Source of the DNA: Bathynomus jamesi
Taxonomy: Eukaryota; Arthropoda; Malacostraca; Isopoda; Cirolanidae
Direction: 5' to 3'
DNA: 64,000 nt
NCBI GenBank assembly: GCA_023014485.1
Contig: JAJOZX010001002.1
Location: forward strand, 688,001 to 752,000
The notes below the pieces were generated by a model. It did not search any database. It was not told the DNA's origin and was given only the letters and a program-made list of their open reading frames with translations. Positions 31,339-42,184 of the stretch are shown here, one piece after another. The stretch's first letter is position 1. Every line of letters begins with the position of its first letter. A program made the position numbers and the translations under genes.

Positions 31339-32261
31339 GGGTGGGCGGAAAGTAGCTCCCTATTTTGGATTGGTAAAAAAATACGTATATTATTCATTTA
31401 TTTCAGAAAAAATAATATGAAAAGGTAGGCATACATGGTAGGTTTTCTCTAAAATTCAATGTGGGCTCCAACTCTTTCCACCAGCTTCTGGAGCCGCCCA
31501 GGAATGGCGTCCACTGACTTTAGCAGGAACTCCGGCGGGATGGAAGACATGACTTCCCGAATTCGGTCCTCCAGTTCTTCCAATGTCCTCGGTTTGGTGC
31601 GGTAGACTTCTTCCTTTACCCACCCCCAAAGAAAGAAGTCGCACGGTGTCAAGTCGGGGCTCCTGGCTGGCCATTGATGTGGACACGACGACCCATCCAA
31701 CGCCCAGGGAAGTGGGCATCCAGCCACTCACGGACAACAAGAGCGAAGTGCGGAGGGGCGCCATCTTGCATAAATATCAGATCGTCGATGTTCTCCCATG
31801 TGCTGACAACCGGCCAGACCTCGTTTCGCAACATAGCAAGGTACCGCTCAGCATTCATGGTGTTGCGCAGAAGGAACGGGCCCACAACCTGATCTGAGGT
31901 CATACCACACCACACCGTTACACTGAACCGATTCTGCCGTTTTTTAGCGGTAACCGTGCGACTTCTTTCTTTGGGGGTGGGTAAAGGAAGAAGTCTACCG
32001 CACCAAACCGAGGACATTGGAAGAACTGGAGGACCGAATTCGGGAAGTCATGTCCTCCATCCCGCCGGAGTTCCTGCTAAAGTCAGTGGACGCCATTCCT
32101 GGGCGGCTCCAGAAGCTGGTGGAAAGAGTTGGAGCCCACATTGAATTTTAGAGAAAACCTACCATGTATGCCTACCTTTTCATATTATTTTTTCTGAAAT
32201 AAATGAATAATATACGTATTTTTTTACCAATCCAAAATAGGGAGCTACTTTCCGCCCACCC
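31339..32261 (-). mobile_element. Mariner-type element with 308-bp inverted arms
   Basis: 923 bp flanked by TA (31,337-31,338; 32,262-32,263), ends GGGTGGGCGGAAAGTAGCTC. Bases 31,339-31,646 are repeated inverted at 31,954-32,261 almost exactly. The unique centre (31,647-31,953, minus) encodes the middle of a Tc1/mariner transposase. The right arm has thus replaced the 5' half of the gene with a second copy of the 3' end. Confidence 0.92.
31449..31953 (-). pseudogene. Mariner-type transposase, catalytic core only
   Basis: On minus, the centre gives VWCGMTSDQVVGPF, FMQDGAPPHFALVVREWL (second catalytic D) and, in the next frame, RSPDLTPCDFFLWGW (third D) followed by the usual tail to 31,449. 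A frameshift near 31,685 separates them. The first catalytic block and the DNA-binding domain are absent because the 5' half was replaced by the inverted arm. Confidence 0.85.
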
Positions 32262-32480
32262 TATATACTGCTTAAGATAATTCTCATACATACGAGTATT
32301 TCCAAAATCCATACACAAAATAAGGAAAGAAAGGATTGAAATTATTTCATTATTTAAATTTATTAGCTATTATGTTAGATTTCGTAATGAAATATATTTT
32401 TTATTGCAAAAATAGTTTGAAAATGAAGAAAAAATGATAGATCCTCTCTTGGATTTGTCAGATGGATTTCTCAAACTTCT

Positions 32481-33290
32481 AGTAGTATGGGCGCAAAAAG
32501 GGAGAGTCAATTGCAATTGTAATGTTGCAAATGTTGATCACTGGTGCAAGACCCCCTCCCCCTTGTTGCAAGAACCCCCTTTTGCTGCTACCCTCACCCC
32601 CATCCCAGGGTGCTTCCCCCAAAAAAGAAGTAAGGTCGATTCTCCCCAGCTGCCACAAGCTTGGGGAGGGGGGTGAACCTAACCAAAGAGAGATAGGAGA
32701 GGGAGAAAGAGGCCATCCTTCACCTGGCTCCGCCTGACGCATAATAAGCTCTTGGTCTTTGCACTTGGTTTAGAACAGTGATGCACAAACCCTGGCCCGC
32801 GGACCAAATGTGGCCCCCACGGGTCTTTTCAGTGGCCCCACGGGTCTTTTCAATTCAATGAAAAAGTGAAAAATCTGAAATATTACCCCTGGTTATAAAA
32901 ATGCATATTTATAAAAAATAGAATATCTATATATCTGGCCCCTACATATAAAACAGATGGTTGGTTTGGCCCTCACATCAAAAAAGTTTGTGCACCACTG
33001 GTTTAGAAGGTCCTAATCCGCCAGTTGGCTTAGAAGGCTTAAGCTGGCTTAGAAGGCGTAAATGGCTTGTTCAGGTACACATTATTATTTTTGAGTTGCC
33101 AGATTGCACTATTTATTTAATTAAAGCATATATTCTTGACAGTTGGCTTAGAAGTCTTAAGCAGCCAGTCGGTTTAGAAGGCATAACCTGCCATTTGGTA
33201 TACATATATATATATATTTATTTAATTAAATAATATCGTTTATATATACACAACCAAAGGAATTAAATAAAACACCATTACATCATTCTG
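32481..33290 (+). repeat. Left terminal repeat of Maverick copy 2
   Basis: Includes the terminus, TTGCAA/G-rich segments and five copies of the motif GGYTTAGAAGG (33,001; 33,025; 33,047; 33,144; 33,170). Homologous, inverted, to 25,150-25,634. Confidence 0.82.
32776..33000. mobile_element. hAT-type MITE in the terminal repeat of copy 2
   Basis: 225 bp, ends CAGTGATGCACAAACC and GTTTGTGCACCACTG, flanked by the perfect 8-bp duplication GTTTAGAA (32,768-32,775; 33,001-33,008). Non-coding. Confidence 0.92.
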
Positions 33291-33421
33291 TTTATTTAGA
33301 CAAATTTTTAGAAATAATTTCATGACATTTATAGGAAATAAATACACAATCAAATTAGTTCATTCTATACACAGTTTTAAACGATGGAATATAATCATTA
33401 AAATAATAGTACAGGAGAAAT

Positions 33422-33847
33422 CTATATATACATAATTAAATATATAGAAATAAATATTCCTGCAAAACCCTCAAAATACATACACTTTGTTCTACTGCGC
33501 TTAACTAAAACACTAAACTCGCACGTGATCGAGTCTACAGTTACATCATTGTTGCTTTGTACTAAGCAATAAATACGATTTAACATTATTTCACCGCTCA
33601 AGTTATAAGGATGCTTATACTCGATGTAAAGGTCCTTCATTTCGTTCAATACTATTTTTGTGCCCACTTTACATTCGGTTGGCAAGTTATCTTTAAACAC
33701 GGATAGAATACAATCAAAAGCACGTACAAAGAGGTCATCGTTAGCCACATCATTATTAAATTCAAGTTTATAAATATTCCTTTCTAATCGAGAGTTTATT
33801 CTTACCGATCCCAGCTTTTCAATCGTGAATTCTTCTTCACAACGCAT
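33422..33847 (-). CDS. ORF Z (copy 2), unknown protein, intact frame
   Basis: 141 codons from ATG 33,847 (MRCEEEFTIEKLGSVRIN). Its first 11 bases lie inside the end of ORF Y (stop TGA in ATGCGTTGTGA), a typical viral overlap. The part up to SRTK (about residue 120) is conserved with copy 1; the last 20 residues (hydrophobic, IFISIYLIMYI) probably represent read-through after loss of the original stop. No recognised domain; predicted mixed alpha/beta. Follows Y on the PolB strand as the last gene before the terminal repeat. Confidence 0.65.
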   Translation of the reverse strand: MRCEEEFTIEKLGSVRINSRLERNIYKLEFNNDVANDDLFVRAFDCILSVFKDNLPTECKVGTKIVLNEMKDLYIEYKHPYNLSGEIMLNRIYCLVQSNNDVTVDSITCEFSVLVKRSRTKCMYFEGFAGIFISIYLIMYI

Positions 33848-34572
33848 AGTGGCAGTTGAAATAATCTTTTAAATCGTAGCGACAGCTGCTCATTATATAA
33901 AGATACAATTCTTCAGGGTGAATGGTGTAGGTGAGCTCAACCCTGTACTGCTCAAGTCCTTTGTACCAAAGTTTATGATATTTCGAAGAGTCTAAACCTT
34001 TTAAATAAGCATCTAGCTCTAGGTCTAGACCATTCTCGCCTTGTTCAGTCCTACACTCGGTAAACCCGTCGAGCAGAGCGGTGTATGCGTATTCAAGAAC
34101 CGTATCAAAATAAAGCATATCCGTAACACGCGCGTCTAATATAGGCTTTAGCTTGCGGAAACCGACGATTTCAAACATTCTGTCGAGGATGAAACGGTTT
34201 CGCATCGGGACAAGAACGTTATTATCAGAAGCATTCTTCCACGTCAATCGTATATCAATGCATGGCAAATCGTTATTTATAAACAACGTACAAACAATGG
34301 CATATGAGGGGATATCACTAATCTGTTCTCTTCTTGTGCCTACACCTGCAGGTATTTTAGAACGATTCTCGCTCCACGTCTCAACTACCACGAAGACTAT
34401 TCATCTCCTCAACACTTAAATGAACAACATTCCGTTTACCAGAGTTTGTTTGTCTACAAGTCGTTTCCAGTACATAGTTAATGGCACCGCTTTTATGCCT
34501 AAGCACGCGCAATGCCTTCGTCACGAACACATCGTACACGGCATTGAGAATGCTGCTCAAAGGAAGCTCCAT
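33837..34572 (-). pseudogene. ORF Y (copy 2), unknown protein, one frameshift
   Basis: Start ATG 34,572 (MELPLSSILNAVYDV). A frameshift near 34,385-34,395 splits it into a 63-codon N-terminal piece and a 184-codon C-terminal piece. Together they align with copy 1 ORF Y (23,687 onward), with conserved TTCRQT, VGTRREQI, NASDNN-LVP and FTECRTEQGENG. Copy 2 preserves the true C-terminus (YFNCHYAL then TGA), which overlaps ORF Z. Total about 244 codons. Function unknown. Confidence 0.68.
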
Positions 34573-34876
34573 CGTGTTCTATTGTGAGGAGTGCACGTCC
34601 AGTCGGTTCAAGCTCTGAGATGACTATAAGCCACAGGTGGGCGGATCGGCTTAAGGGGAGTTGTGGAGGAATGAGTCACACCATAAGCTGATGAATCGTG
34701 TACGGCGTTGTTCCAACGTGAAAGATTCATGTCAATACTTGTATCCTATTATACTAGGTAGGTGTTTTGAGAAATTTTCCGATACATGAAGCAATACCGG
34801 TTTTAATGTTTTATCACTCCCACTCTCCAGAATGAGCACCAGACATTTTCGTTCATTTTCACGAAATAAACACATT

Positions 34877-36144
34877 TTATTCACATTCCGGCGCACTATT
34901 TGAGAGAAACATATGCCCATATTTTTCTTTTTTGCTTAGCAGACGATACTCGTCTCTAAATTCTGTTAAAAACTCACACGGGCCTTTAGCCACAACCTCA
35001 CTACAAACCTCGTCATGATATATATTAATGTAGTGGTAAAAATACTCAAGATTCTCCATGATGACAAGATTTACATTCTCAGCCGCAGGGTACGAGTACT
35101 CGGTATGATGCAACATGACATAATACCGTTTGTCACACCACTCATCAACAAGACTCACTAACCATAATCATTGCTTCTCTTCTGCACGTGTTTCTTTCGC
35201 TTCACGGTATATGTAAGCTTTTATAAAGTTTTGTCCTACAAAATACTTCAATACATCGCTTGTACCACGAAATCCCGCAATGCTCTCGACAGAATAGCCG
35301 TAGAGTATTTGTACTTCTTGTTCCTCAAGCTTCGCATGGTTCAATGTAGCCTTAAAAGTATGAAAGGAGCAGGGTTGGCAAAAAAACCCCACTTTTTAAA
35401 AAGCCCAACCAACCCCGTTTTTTTCGGTTTTTTTCACAAAAAAAACACGGCAAAACTGGATTTTTTTTCAAAATTGTATCATGTAATAGTATAAAAGCAA
35501 ATAATAATAAAATTATATGCTCTATAAATGTGAATGATGATTGATTTTCACTTACTATAATCAACAGAGAGTGTATCAATCATTATTTTTACAAATTATT
35601 GAACTTTAACTTCTTATTTTTGTTGTGCTAATGAAGCTAGATATATGGCTTACCATTAAAATAAAATTATCTTTGGTAATGTATAATAGTTTTTTAAAAC
35701 CAAGCAGAGTGCAGGAGATGAGGATCTATAATTCACTAAAGCCAGTTCATTTTCAGCAAACTGATACGTACAGTTCTTAAGTTTTTATCCATTAAAGCAT
35801 TATATTAAAATATTCCAATGCACAATGTATGAATATATGAATTATTTTAATTTATTGGTAATTATTTATAAATAACTAAATGTTTTATGTATAGTTGAGC
35901 TCAAATTAACCTAAATATTTGTGATTAAAAGCAATATTTGAAAACACCCAGTTAAGTGGGCAAAATAGCGGGTTTTCCAAGTGGGTTTTTAAAAAAACGC
36001 AGGTGGGGAAAACCGGGTCACCCACTTTGATGCCAACCTTGAAAAGGAGGAAGGGATAGGGAGTCTTTGAGTATCTACCAAATCTTCACACTTTGCTGAA
36101 TACCACTTCATAAACGTCGAACACGCAATATTAAAGGTAGCCAT
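34877..36144 (-). pseudogene. ORF X (copy 2), interrupted by a MITE and a stop
   Basis: The start ATG is at 36,144. About 35 codons later a hAT-type MITE (35,371-36,041) interrupts it; the reading resumes at 35,370 and runs to 35,168, meets a TGA where copy 1 has CGG, and continues from 35,158 to 34,877. Outside these breaks it matches copy 1 residue by residue for most of its length (SLV-EWCDKRYYVMLHHTEYS). The downstream frame 34,732-34,920 with KCLVLILESGSDKTLKPVLL may be a C-terminal extension or another small gene. Confidence 0.68.
35371..36041. mobile_element. hAT-type MITE inside ORF X of copy 2
   Basis: 671 bp, ends CAGGGTTGGCA and TGCCAACCTTG, flanked by GAAAGGAG / AAAAGGAG (8 bp, one mismatch). 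Poly-purine/pyrimidine subterminal blocks (CCCACTTTTTAAAAAGCCC and its mirror). Non-coding. Confidence 0.85.
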
Positions 36145-36521
36145 TACTATTTTCTGTCTACGTGGGATTTCTTCAAATGCACGTCTGAGCTCCAGGGCTT
36201 GTAGCGGTCAACTGAGCACGCAGGGGTAGAAATATGCCCATTGATCGATCATACAGGGGGCGGAGCTTAGAACTTTCTCCTGTACACACACACACACACA
36301 CACACACAAAGAAGAAGAAAGTGAAACGCTAATTGAAACACGATTTATTTAATAAACATATCATCGAATTACACTGGTTTACAGCCAAAATGCTTCGGAA
36401 ATAGAAGTAGTCAATCTTTACTAATTTTGGGTCACTGAATACGAAAATGATGCCTAAAATTGCCAATTGGCTCTATTTATAAAGATATCAGGTAACCCTG
36501 CACCCTACTAACTAGACTGCA

Positions 36522-36916
36522 TCTGTCGCGTAATATGTAGACGCCTGTCACACATCGACGCATTGACTCTACTGCGCATGCGCGTAGTTATTTTTTTAAT
36601 TTTAATAAATTAATGTAAATATATACATATATATACACAATAAAATGTAATTTTAAATTTATCTATTACATTATGTATTTGTAAATTATTTATTAAAAAA
36701 TAGATTGGATCATTTTAACATATTGCTTCCCATAATGTTTTTTATATTAATATAAATGGAATACTAACCTAACTTAACCATACCTAATTTAAAATTATTA
36801 AAATGCAATGTAATTACATTAATTTATTAAAATAAAAAAAATATATAACTACGCGCATGCGCAGTAGAGTCAAGGCGTCGATGTGTCACAGGCGTCTACA
36901 TATTACGCCACAGCAT
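36522..36916. repeat. Inverted repeat with ~73-bp arms
   Basis: The arm with GCGTAATATGTAGACGCCTG (36,529) is repeated inverted at 36,843-36,916. The spacer is AT-rich and contains one copy of the TTTAACATATTGCTTCCC motif. It looks like a MITE lying in the 5' region of the CACTG element, or part of that element. Confidence 0.82.
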
Positions 36917-38548
36917 CAGTTCATTCGCGGAAGTCATACAGTGCACCCTTGTCACACACTTTTTAGTGTTTGCTTTTGAAACTGAATTTTTTTCAGCCTA
37001 ATTTGAACAAAGATGCCTCGTAATTGCGTGAACAGTATAGATAACTTCTGTTGTGTTTGTGGAGAATTGACTTTTGCATCACAAAAGCGTGCTATAACCG
37101 CCGTGATTAGGAAAGCCTATCACCTTTATTTTGGCTGTAAGATTGGAGATCAGGACAAGAGTTGGGCCCCACACTTATGCTGCAATACTTGTGCAACAAA
37201 CCTTCGCCAGTGGTTGAATTAGAAAAGGAAATCTATGCCTTTTGCAGGGCCAATGGTGTGGAAGAAACCAACAGATAATGTCAGCAATTTTTACTTCTGC
37301 ATGGTGCCTCCAGTCAAGAAAAGTATTTGCAAGAAGAAAAAGTGGATTTTACAATAACCGAATATACCCTCTGCTATACGCCCGGTACCTCACGACGAAG
37401 GACTACCCGTTCCTGATCCCCCACACTCATTCTCCCTGGAGTCAGAGGACGAGGAGAATGAAGGAACCTGCGAAACTTGTGAGCCTTCAACTTCACAAGA
37501 CCCTGAATTTGTTTATAACTTGACATCTTCTAAACCGCACATGATAACTCAGAATGAATTAAACGACCTTATCAGAGATTTAGAACTGTCAAAGAGTAAG
37601 GCAGAGCTGTTGGGCTCCAGATTGCAGCAGTGGAATCTCCTCGCTGAAAATGTTAGAGTGTGTAAGTTTCGTGACCGTCAAAAAGATTTTGTCCCATTCT
37701 TCATCATGGAAGGTGACCTTGTAGCTTGCAACGACATCGATGGTCTGATGGCAGCTCTCAACATTATTCACAATCCTGATGAGTGGAGACTGTTCATTGA
37801 TTCATCGAAGTTGAGTCTAAAAGCTGTTTTGTTGCATGTTGGCAACGTATTGCCATCAATTCCAGTGGGTCATGCAGTCCACATGAAGGAAACATATGAC
37901 AACATGAAGCAACTTTTGAACTGCATAAACTATGACAAACATCAGTGGCAGGTTTGTGGTGACTTGAAAGTTGTTGCTATCGTGCTTCGACTGCAGCCGG
38001 GCTACACCAAGTATTGCTGTTTTCTGTGTGAATGAGATAGTCGGGCTAGGACTTCTCATTACATCAAGAAGGATTGGCCACTCCGACACTCATTGGAACC
38101 TGGAACAAAAAATGTTCAGTATCCTCCACTTGTAGAATCTAGCAAGATTTTGTTACCACCCTTACATATCAAACTGGGTGTCATGAAAAATGTTGTTAAG
38201 GCTATGGATAAAACGGGGGCAGCTTTTAAGTACCTCGGTGGTAAATTCCCAAAGCTCAGTGAAGCAAAAATCAAGGAGGGTGTATTTGTTGGTCCACAGA
38301 TCCGCGAGCTTCTTAGAGATGAGGAGTTCGACCGTATCCTAGGTGGTGAGGAGAAGACAGCGTGGAATGCTTTCCGGTTAGTAGCAACCAATTTTCTCGG
38401 AAATACCAAAGCTGACAATTACAGGGAGCTGGTGGAAAACCTGCTGTTGTCCTATCAAAAAATGGGCTGCAATATGTCTTTAAAGATACATTTCCTCCAT
38501 TCGCACCTGGAATTTTTTCCGCCCAACTGCGGAGCAGTCAGCGATGAA

Positions 38549-41468
38549 CAGTGGCGGATTGGCTCATAAAATTTTGTCTGCCAAAGGGGTCAGGGGGCCC
38601 ATAACCCCATTTCATAATTCATTTCCAGTCCTATCCTAATAGGCCTATTTATAAGTTAAGTTTGTTTAAATAAGAAAGTTAATATTTTTTTATAAATTTA
38701 TTTTACCAATAAGTACAAATATTTTACAAGTACTGCCTGCATATACATACATACATACATGATATATACTAAAAGTAGTTTTTTAAGTTCATTACTCGAG
38801 TTTGCAAATCGGTCTATTATAGTTTCCATGTCTAACTCATCCAACATAACCTTTTCTATAGACATCAACATGTATGCTTCCAGATTCTCCTCGGACAAAG
38901 AATTTCATAATCTTGTTTTTATTGTTTTAAGCTTAGAAAATGTCCGTTCACACTGAACTTGAGTCACAGACAGTGTACAGATAGCTTTGTACATTTGGTA
39001 AAGATTATCATATGCCTTGGCATTAATTCTGTTTGATGCAAGAATATACAGAACACATGATGGACTCTGCATTATCATCATTCAGCAAAAGCCTAAATAT
39101 TTCAAAGTTCGATGCAAAAGACTGCAATTCTAATTTTACTTCACTTCTATTTATCCCTGGAGCAAGCTCAAGAATACCTTCCAATGCTTCTTCTTCAAGA
39201 CCATTTTTAGTAATATATTCATAATTTGATGGATCGAGGCATGACATATCCTTATATAGTTGTCTATGGTCAATGAAACGTGATTCCAGTGATTGTACAA
39301 CACGATCCATTATCAAGTTGAACACATGTACACGATAGTCTGACAAAGAATCAGATGTGTTTTTTTTCATCAGCAGCTAGTTCATCTGCCATTCTGTTTG
39401 TTTTATGTTTCCTCTTGATTGGTAACTCAGTTTTTACAAAATCAATTTTCACTGTTTGATTTTCATCATTATTGAATTGTGCAATGTGCTCATTGGATTT
39501 GCTGGCAAATTTCAAAGCCTGACTATATACTTTATCAAATTCTCTTGATCTTTTCTTCAAATCTGTAATGGATTTTTCTACCATATTCCATACAGTAAAC
39601 ATATTTAAGCCACTTGTCTGTAGATAGCTTGACAAAGGGGCTGTAATTAGAGAGATATATAAGTATGTGAATGCTGTCAATATTGTTTGAAATTCTAGAA
39701 GGTTAAACAGTAAAACATTTGCCTCCTGTTTTATTTTTGCATCAAAATTGTTAGAGCTTTGAATAATGGATAAATATGTCAGAAGATCCACAAAATTACT
39801 GATACATATCTCGTCAAAATTTCCAAATATAGTAGTTGCTGCATTGGACTTCCCTGACCACCTGGTTTCACCAATTAGCTTTAATCGTTTCATCTTTTCT
39901 TTCCCCAGATGATGTCCAACAACTTCAATCCGGATGGCCATTCGCTTATATGATACCTTCGCAAATTTTGCTAAATTCTGGAGTAAATTGAAGAAGGAAA
40001 CTGCTGGTACACAACATTTCGTGGTTTCAGTAACTACTAAATTGAGTACATGGGCATAGCACCATACATGAACATGCTGATCAGCTACATCAGCATTTTT
40101 ACTCTGTAAGCCATTATATTGTCCATGGTAGCTTGCAGCGCCATCTGTGCTATCTGATAAGCAGTTTTTCGGATCTATTTCAAGACGTTGTAATGTTTCA
40201 TTTAATAGGTCAAAAAGTCCCTGTCCTGTACCATCATTGCTTGGAACAATTGCAAGTAGTCGTTCATGGATAGTACCATTTAGTACATATCGAATAACAA
40301 TACTAAATTGATCGATTGATGAAATATCCTGGGTTGAATCTACTTGTATGGAATAATACTTGGCCTCAGCAACTTTTTGAGTAATTTTTTCCTGTATCAT
40401 ATTCTTCATAATTTGGGTCAAAGAAGAGATGGTTGTTTTACTCAAGAATGTGACAAGACTACCACGACCTTTGCTTTGTGCCTTTCTTTGTTTATAGTGA
40501 TCTATTCTTCTTATTGTATGTTAACCAGTGTCGTGAGACAGTGTCACCCATAATTTTTCGTTTATATAACTTTACATTAAATGCCAGATCATGATCATGT
40601 GGCTGAATTGGATGCTCTTTGAAAAAAGATTTCAAATCTGTTCGTGCAGGATATTGAAAGGGCTTATCCTGTCTAAATGTTGGTTGATTCTCATCATTAT
40701 TTAAATCAGCTACTAGATCCTTTTGATTATGTACATGTACAGGCCCAGGTTCAGATACTGTTATTCCACCAGCTAATTCAGAATCATAAAAATCAGCATC
40801 TACAGTCTCAAAAACGTTAGGCATACCTTCATCTTTATGTTCTATATCTACAGTATCAGCATGAACAGTTGTAGTTAAATTTCTCTGTAAGTCGCTTTCC
40901 TCTTTCTGACATGTAGATATAGGTGTTGATATCATAAATTGTTGATATCATAAATTGGAATTGATTTTAATGAAGCATGTAGGCAACTATTAAATAAACT
41001 AATGAAGTTAAAAATGTCGCAGTGACAGGCAGGTTGGCAAAACTGTATTTTAGGCACGTAAATTTATTAATTTTTGCTACTTTCTAAAAGTTTAAAACCT
41101 GCAATAATTTTAACAAAATAAAGAAGTTATTAATACATTTGCCTTTTTATATACTATTAATAAATACAAAATGAAAAAAAAAAATTACAATATTAATAAA
41201 TACAAAATAAAAAAAATACAAAGAAATAATTACAATAATCTAAATAAATTATATCTATTTCATGTAATAGAAATACTGTCAACACCCTCAATAGAGATTT
41301 AGGATATATCTCATCAGGCCCAACTGACATGTTTATTTAAACTTTATATACGAGTATAATAGATTGGCTGCCAATTTTTTTACCTCAGGTCTAGGGGGCC
41401 AACTTCCCTTTTTTCTGGGGGGCCCATCTGCCACATGGCAGACTGACAGCCTAGCCAGTCCGCTACTG
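38549..41468 (-). mobile_element. hAT transposon (ZMYM1-like), complete ends
   Basis: 2,920 bp; ends CAGTGGCGGATTGGCT and, inverted, CAGTAGCGGACTGGCT; perfect 8-bp duplication GCGATGAA (38,541-38,548; 41,469-41,476). Its gene runs on minus. It lies inside the coding frame of the orphan gene of the CACTG element. Confidence 0.95.
38778..40935 (-). pseudogene. hAT transposase, ZMYM1/TTF-zinc-finger type
   Basis: N-terminal piece 40,492-40,935 has an acidic leader and a TTF-type region (QYPARTDLKSFF ... VSRHWLTYNKKN); a frame change at ~40,450-40,500 removes the final zinc ligand area. The main piece 39,351-40,445 holds the catalytic RNase H-like core: QVDSTQDIS (first D), SDSTDGAASYHGQYNGL, CYAHVLNLVV and GETRWSGKS. 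Pieces 39,023-39,370 and 38,698-38,960 complete the C-terminal dimerisation region (CERTFSKLKTIKTRL, with CGA changed to TGA after it). Length when joined is about 740 codons, normal for the family. Three to four lesions; otherwise well preserved. Confidence 0.85.
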
Positions 41469-41901
41469 GCGATGAACATAGTGAACGTTTCCACCAGGAT
41501 ATCTCAGCGATGGAAAAACGCTACCAGGGGAAATGGAGTCCATCATTGTTAGCAGACTACTGCTGGACAATAACAAGAGATGTTCCAGAAGTTGAATACA
41601 AGAGACAAGCAAAGAAGCGACGCGTTGAATCAATATAAGTGACTGCATTATACAGGTATGTTACTAATATATGGTATACATATACGCAAAATGTGTAACT
41701 TAAATTTTCTTGGAAACTGTAGCCAATCGGCTGTTTTTATGGTCATATTCGTTTTCAGCACCCCAAAATCCATAATAGAAAACACATTTTATCTCCGAAG
41801 CACAAACTTTTTCAAAATTTGTAGACCAGTGTTATTCAAGGTATATATTTACAAATACGTGTAATAAATAAAATAAACATATCGCTAACAAGTAAAGAGA
41901 C

Positions 41902-41933
<32 letters not shown>

Positions 41934-41958
41934 ATAACAATCAAGGATTATGGTATGC

Positions 41959-42184
41959 CAGTGGCGGCTCGTCGGTAGACACTGCGGAACTGCAGCACCC
42001 CTAAATATTTTATTTACAATTGAAATATTCAAGAACAAAATAAGGATGAGCTCACTGAATAACTTTTTCAATAACTTTTGAAACTTTTATTCATTGCTCA
42101 ATGCTCATCCTTTTATTTCAGTAATTATTTCAACCCATTCTTAGAGACAGCACCCCTAGAATTTTTAGTCACGAGCCGCCACTG
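41959..42184. mobile_element. hAT-type MITE at the end of PolB, copy 2
   Basis: 226 bp, ends CAGTGGCGGCTCGT and ACGAGCCGCCACTG; flanks ATGGTATGC / ATGGTATCC, an 8-9-bp duplication with one mismatch. It separates the last three codons of PolB from the rest. (TA)n at 41,901-41,930 lies just outside. Confidence 0.88.

Larger units (their letters stand above)
37013..41638 (+). pseudogene. Orphan multi-copy arthropod protein, probable DDE transposase, split by a hAT element
   Basis: One frame from ATG 37,013 (MPRNCVNSIDNFCCVCGE) runs through three in-frame stops (37,220, ~37,346, 38,033) to the hAT insertion at 38,549 and resumes exactly after it (41,477) to the stop near 41,638; about 560 codons. 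The N-terminus has a C-x2-C...C-x2-C zinc motif (CCVC, CCNTC). The order D (FIDSSK, 37,799), D (CGDLK, 37,961), C-x2-C (CFLC, 38,021), H-rich HFLHSH (38,489) and E (SERFHQD, 41,483) fits a DDE transposase with an inserted C2/H2 region. The protein family is widespread in arthropods as uncharacterised copies; being bounded by terminal repeats here is the new information. The transposase role is inferred. Confidence 0.65.
36372..41831 (+). mobile_element. CACTG-ended DNA transposon carrying an orphan DDE-like gene
   Basis: Inverted ends begin CACTGGTTTACA on the left and, inverted, CACTGGTCTACA on the right, with further matched blocks (TGCTTCGGA, ATTTTGGG, CCRATTGGCT) over about 120 bp. The flanks are TTA on both sides; comparison with the uninterrupted site in Maverick copy 1 (near 21,070) supports TTA as a 3-bp duplication. 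Without the nested hAT it is about 2.5 kb and holds one gene on plus. CACTG ends plus a 3-bp duplication suggest the CACTA/CMC group, but assignment is tentative. Confidence 0.7.
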
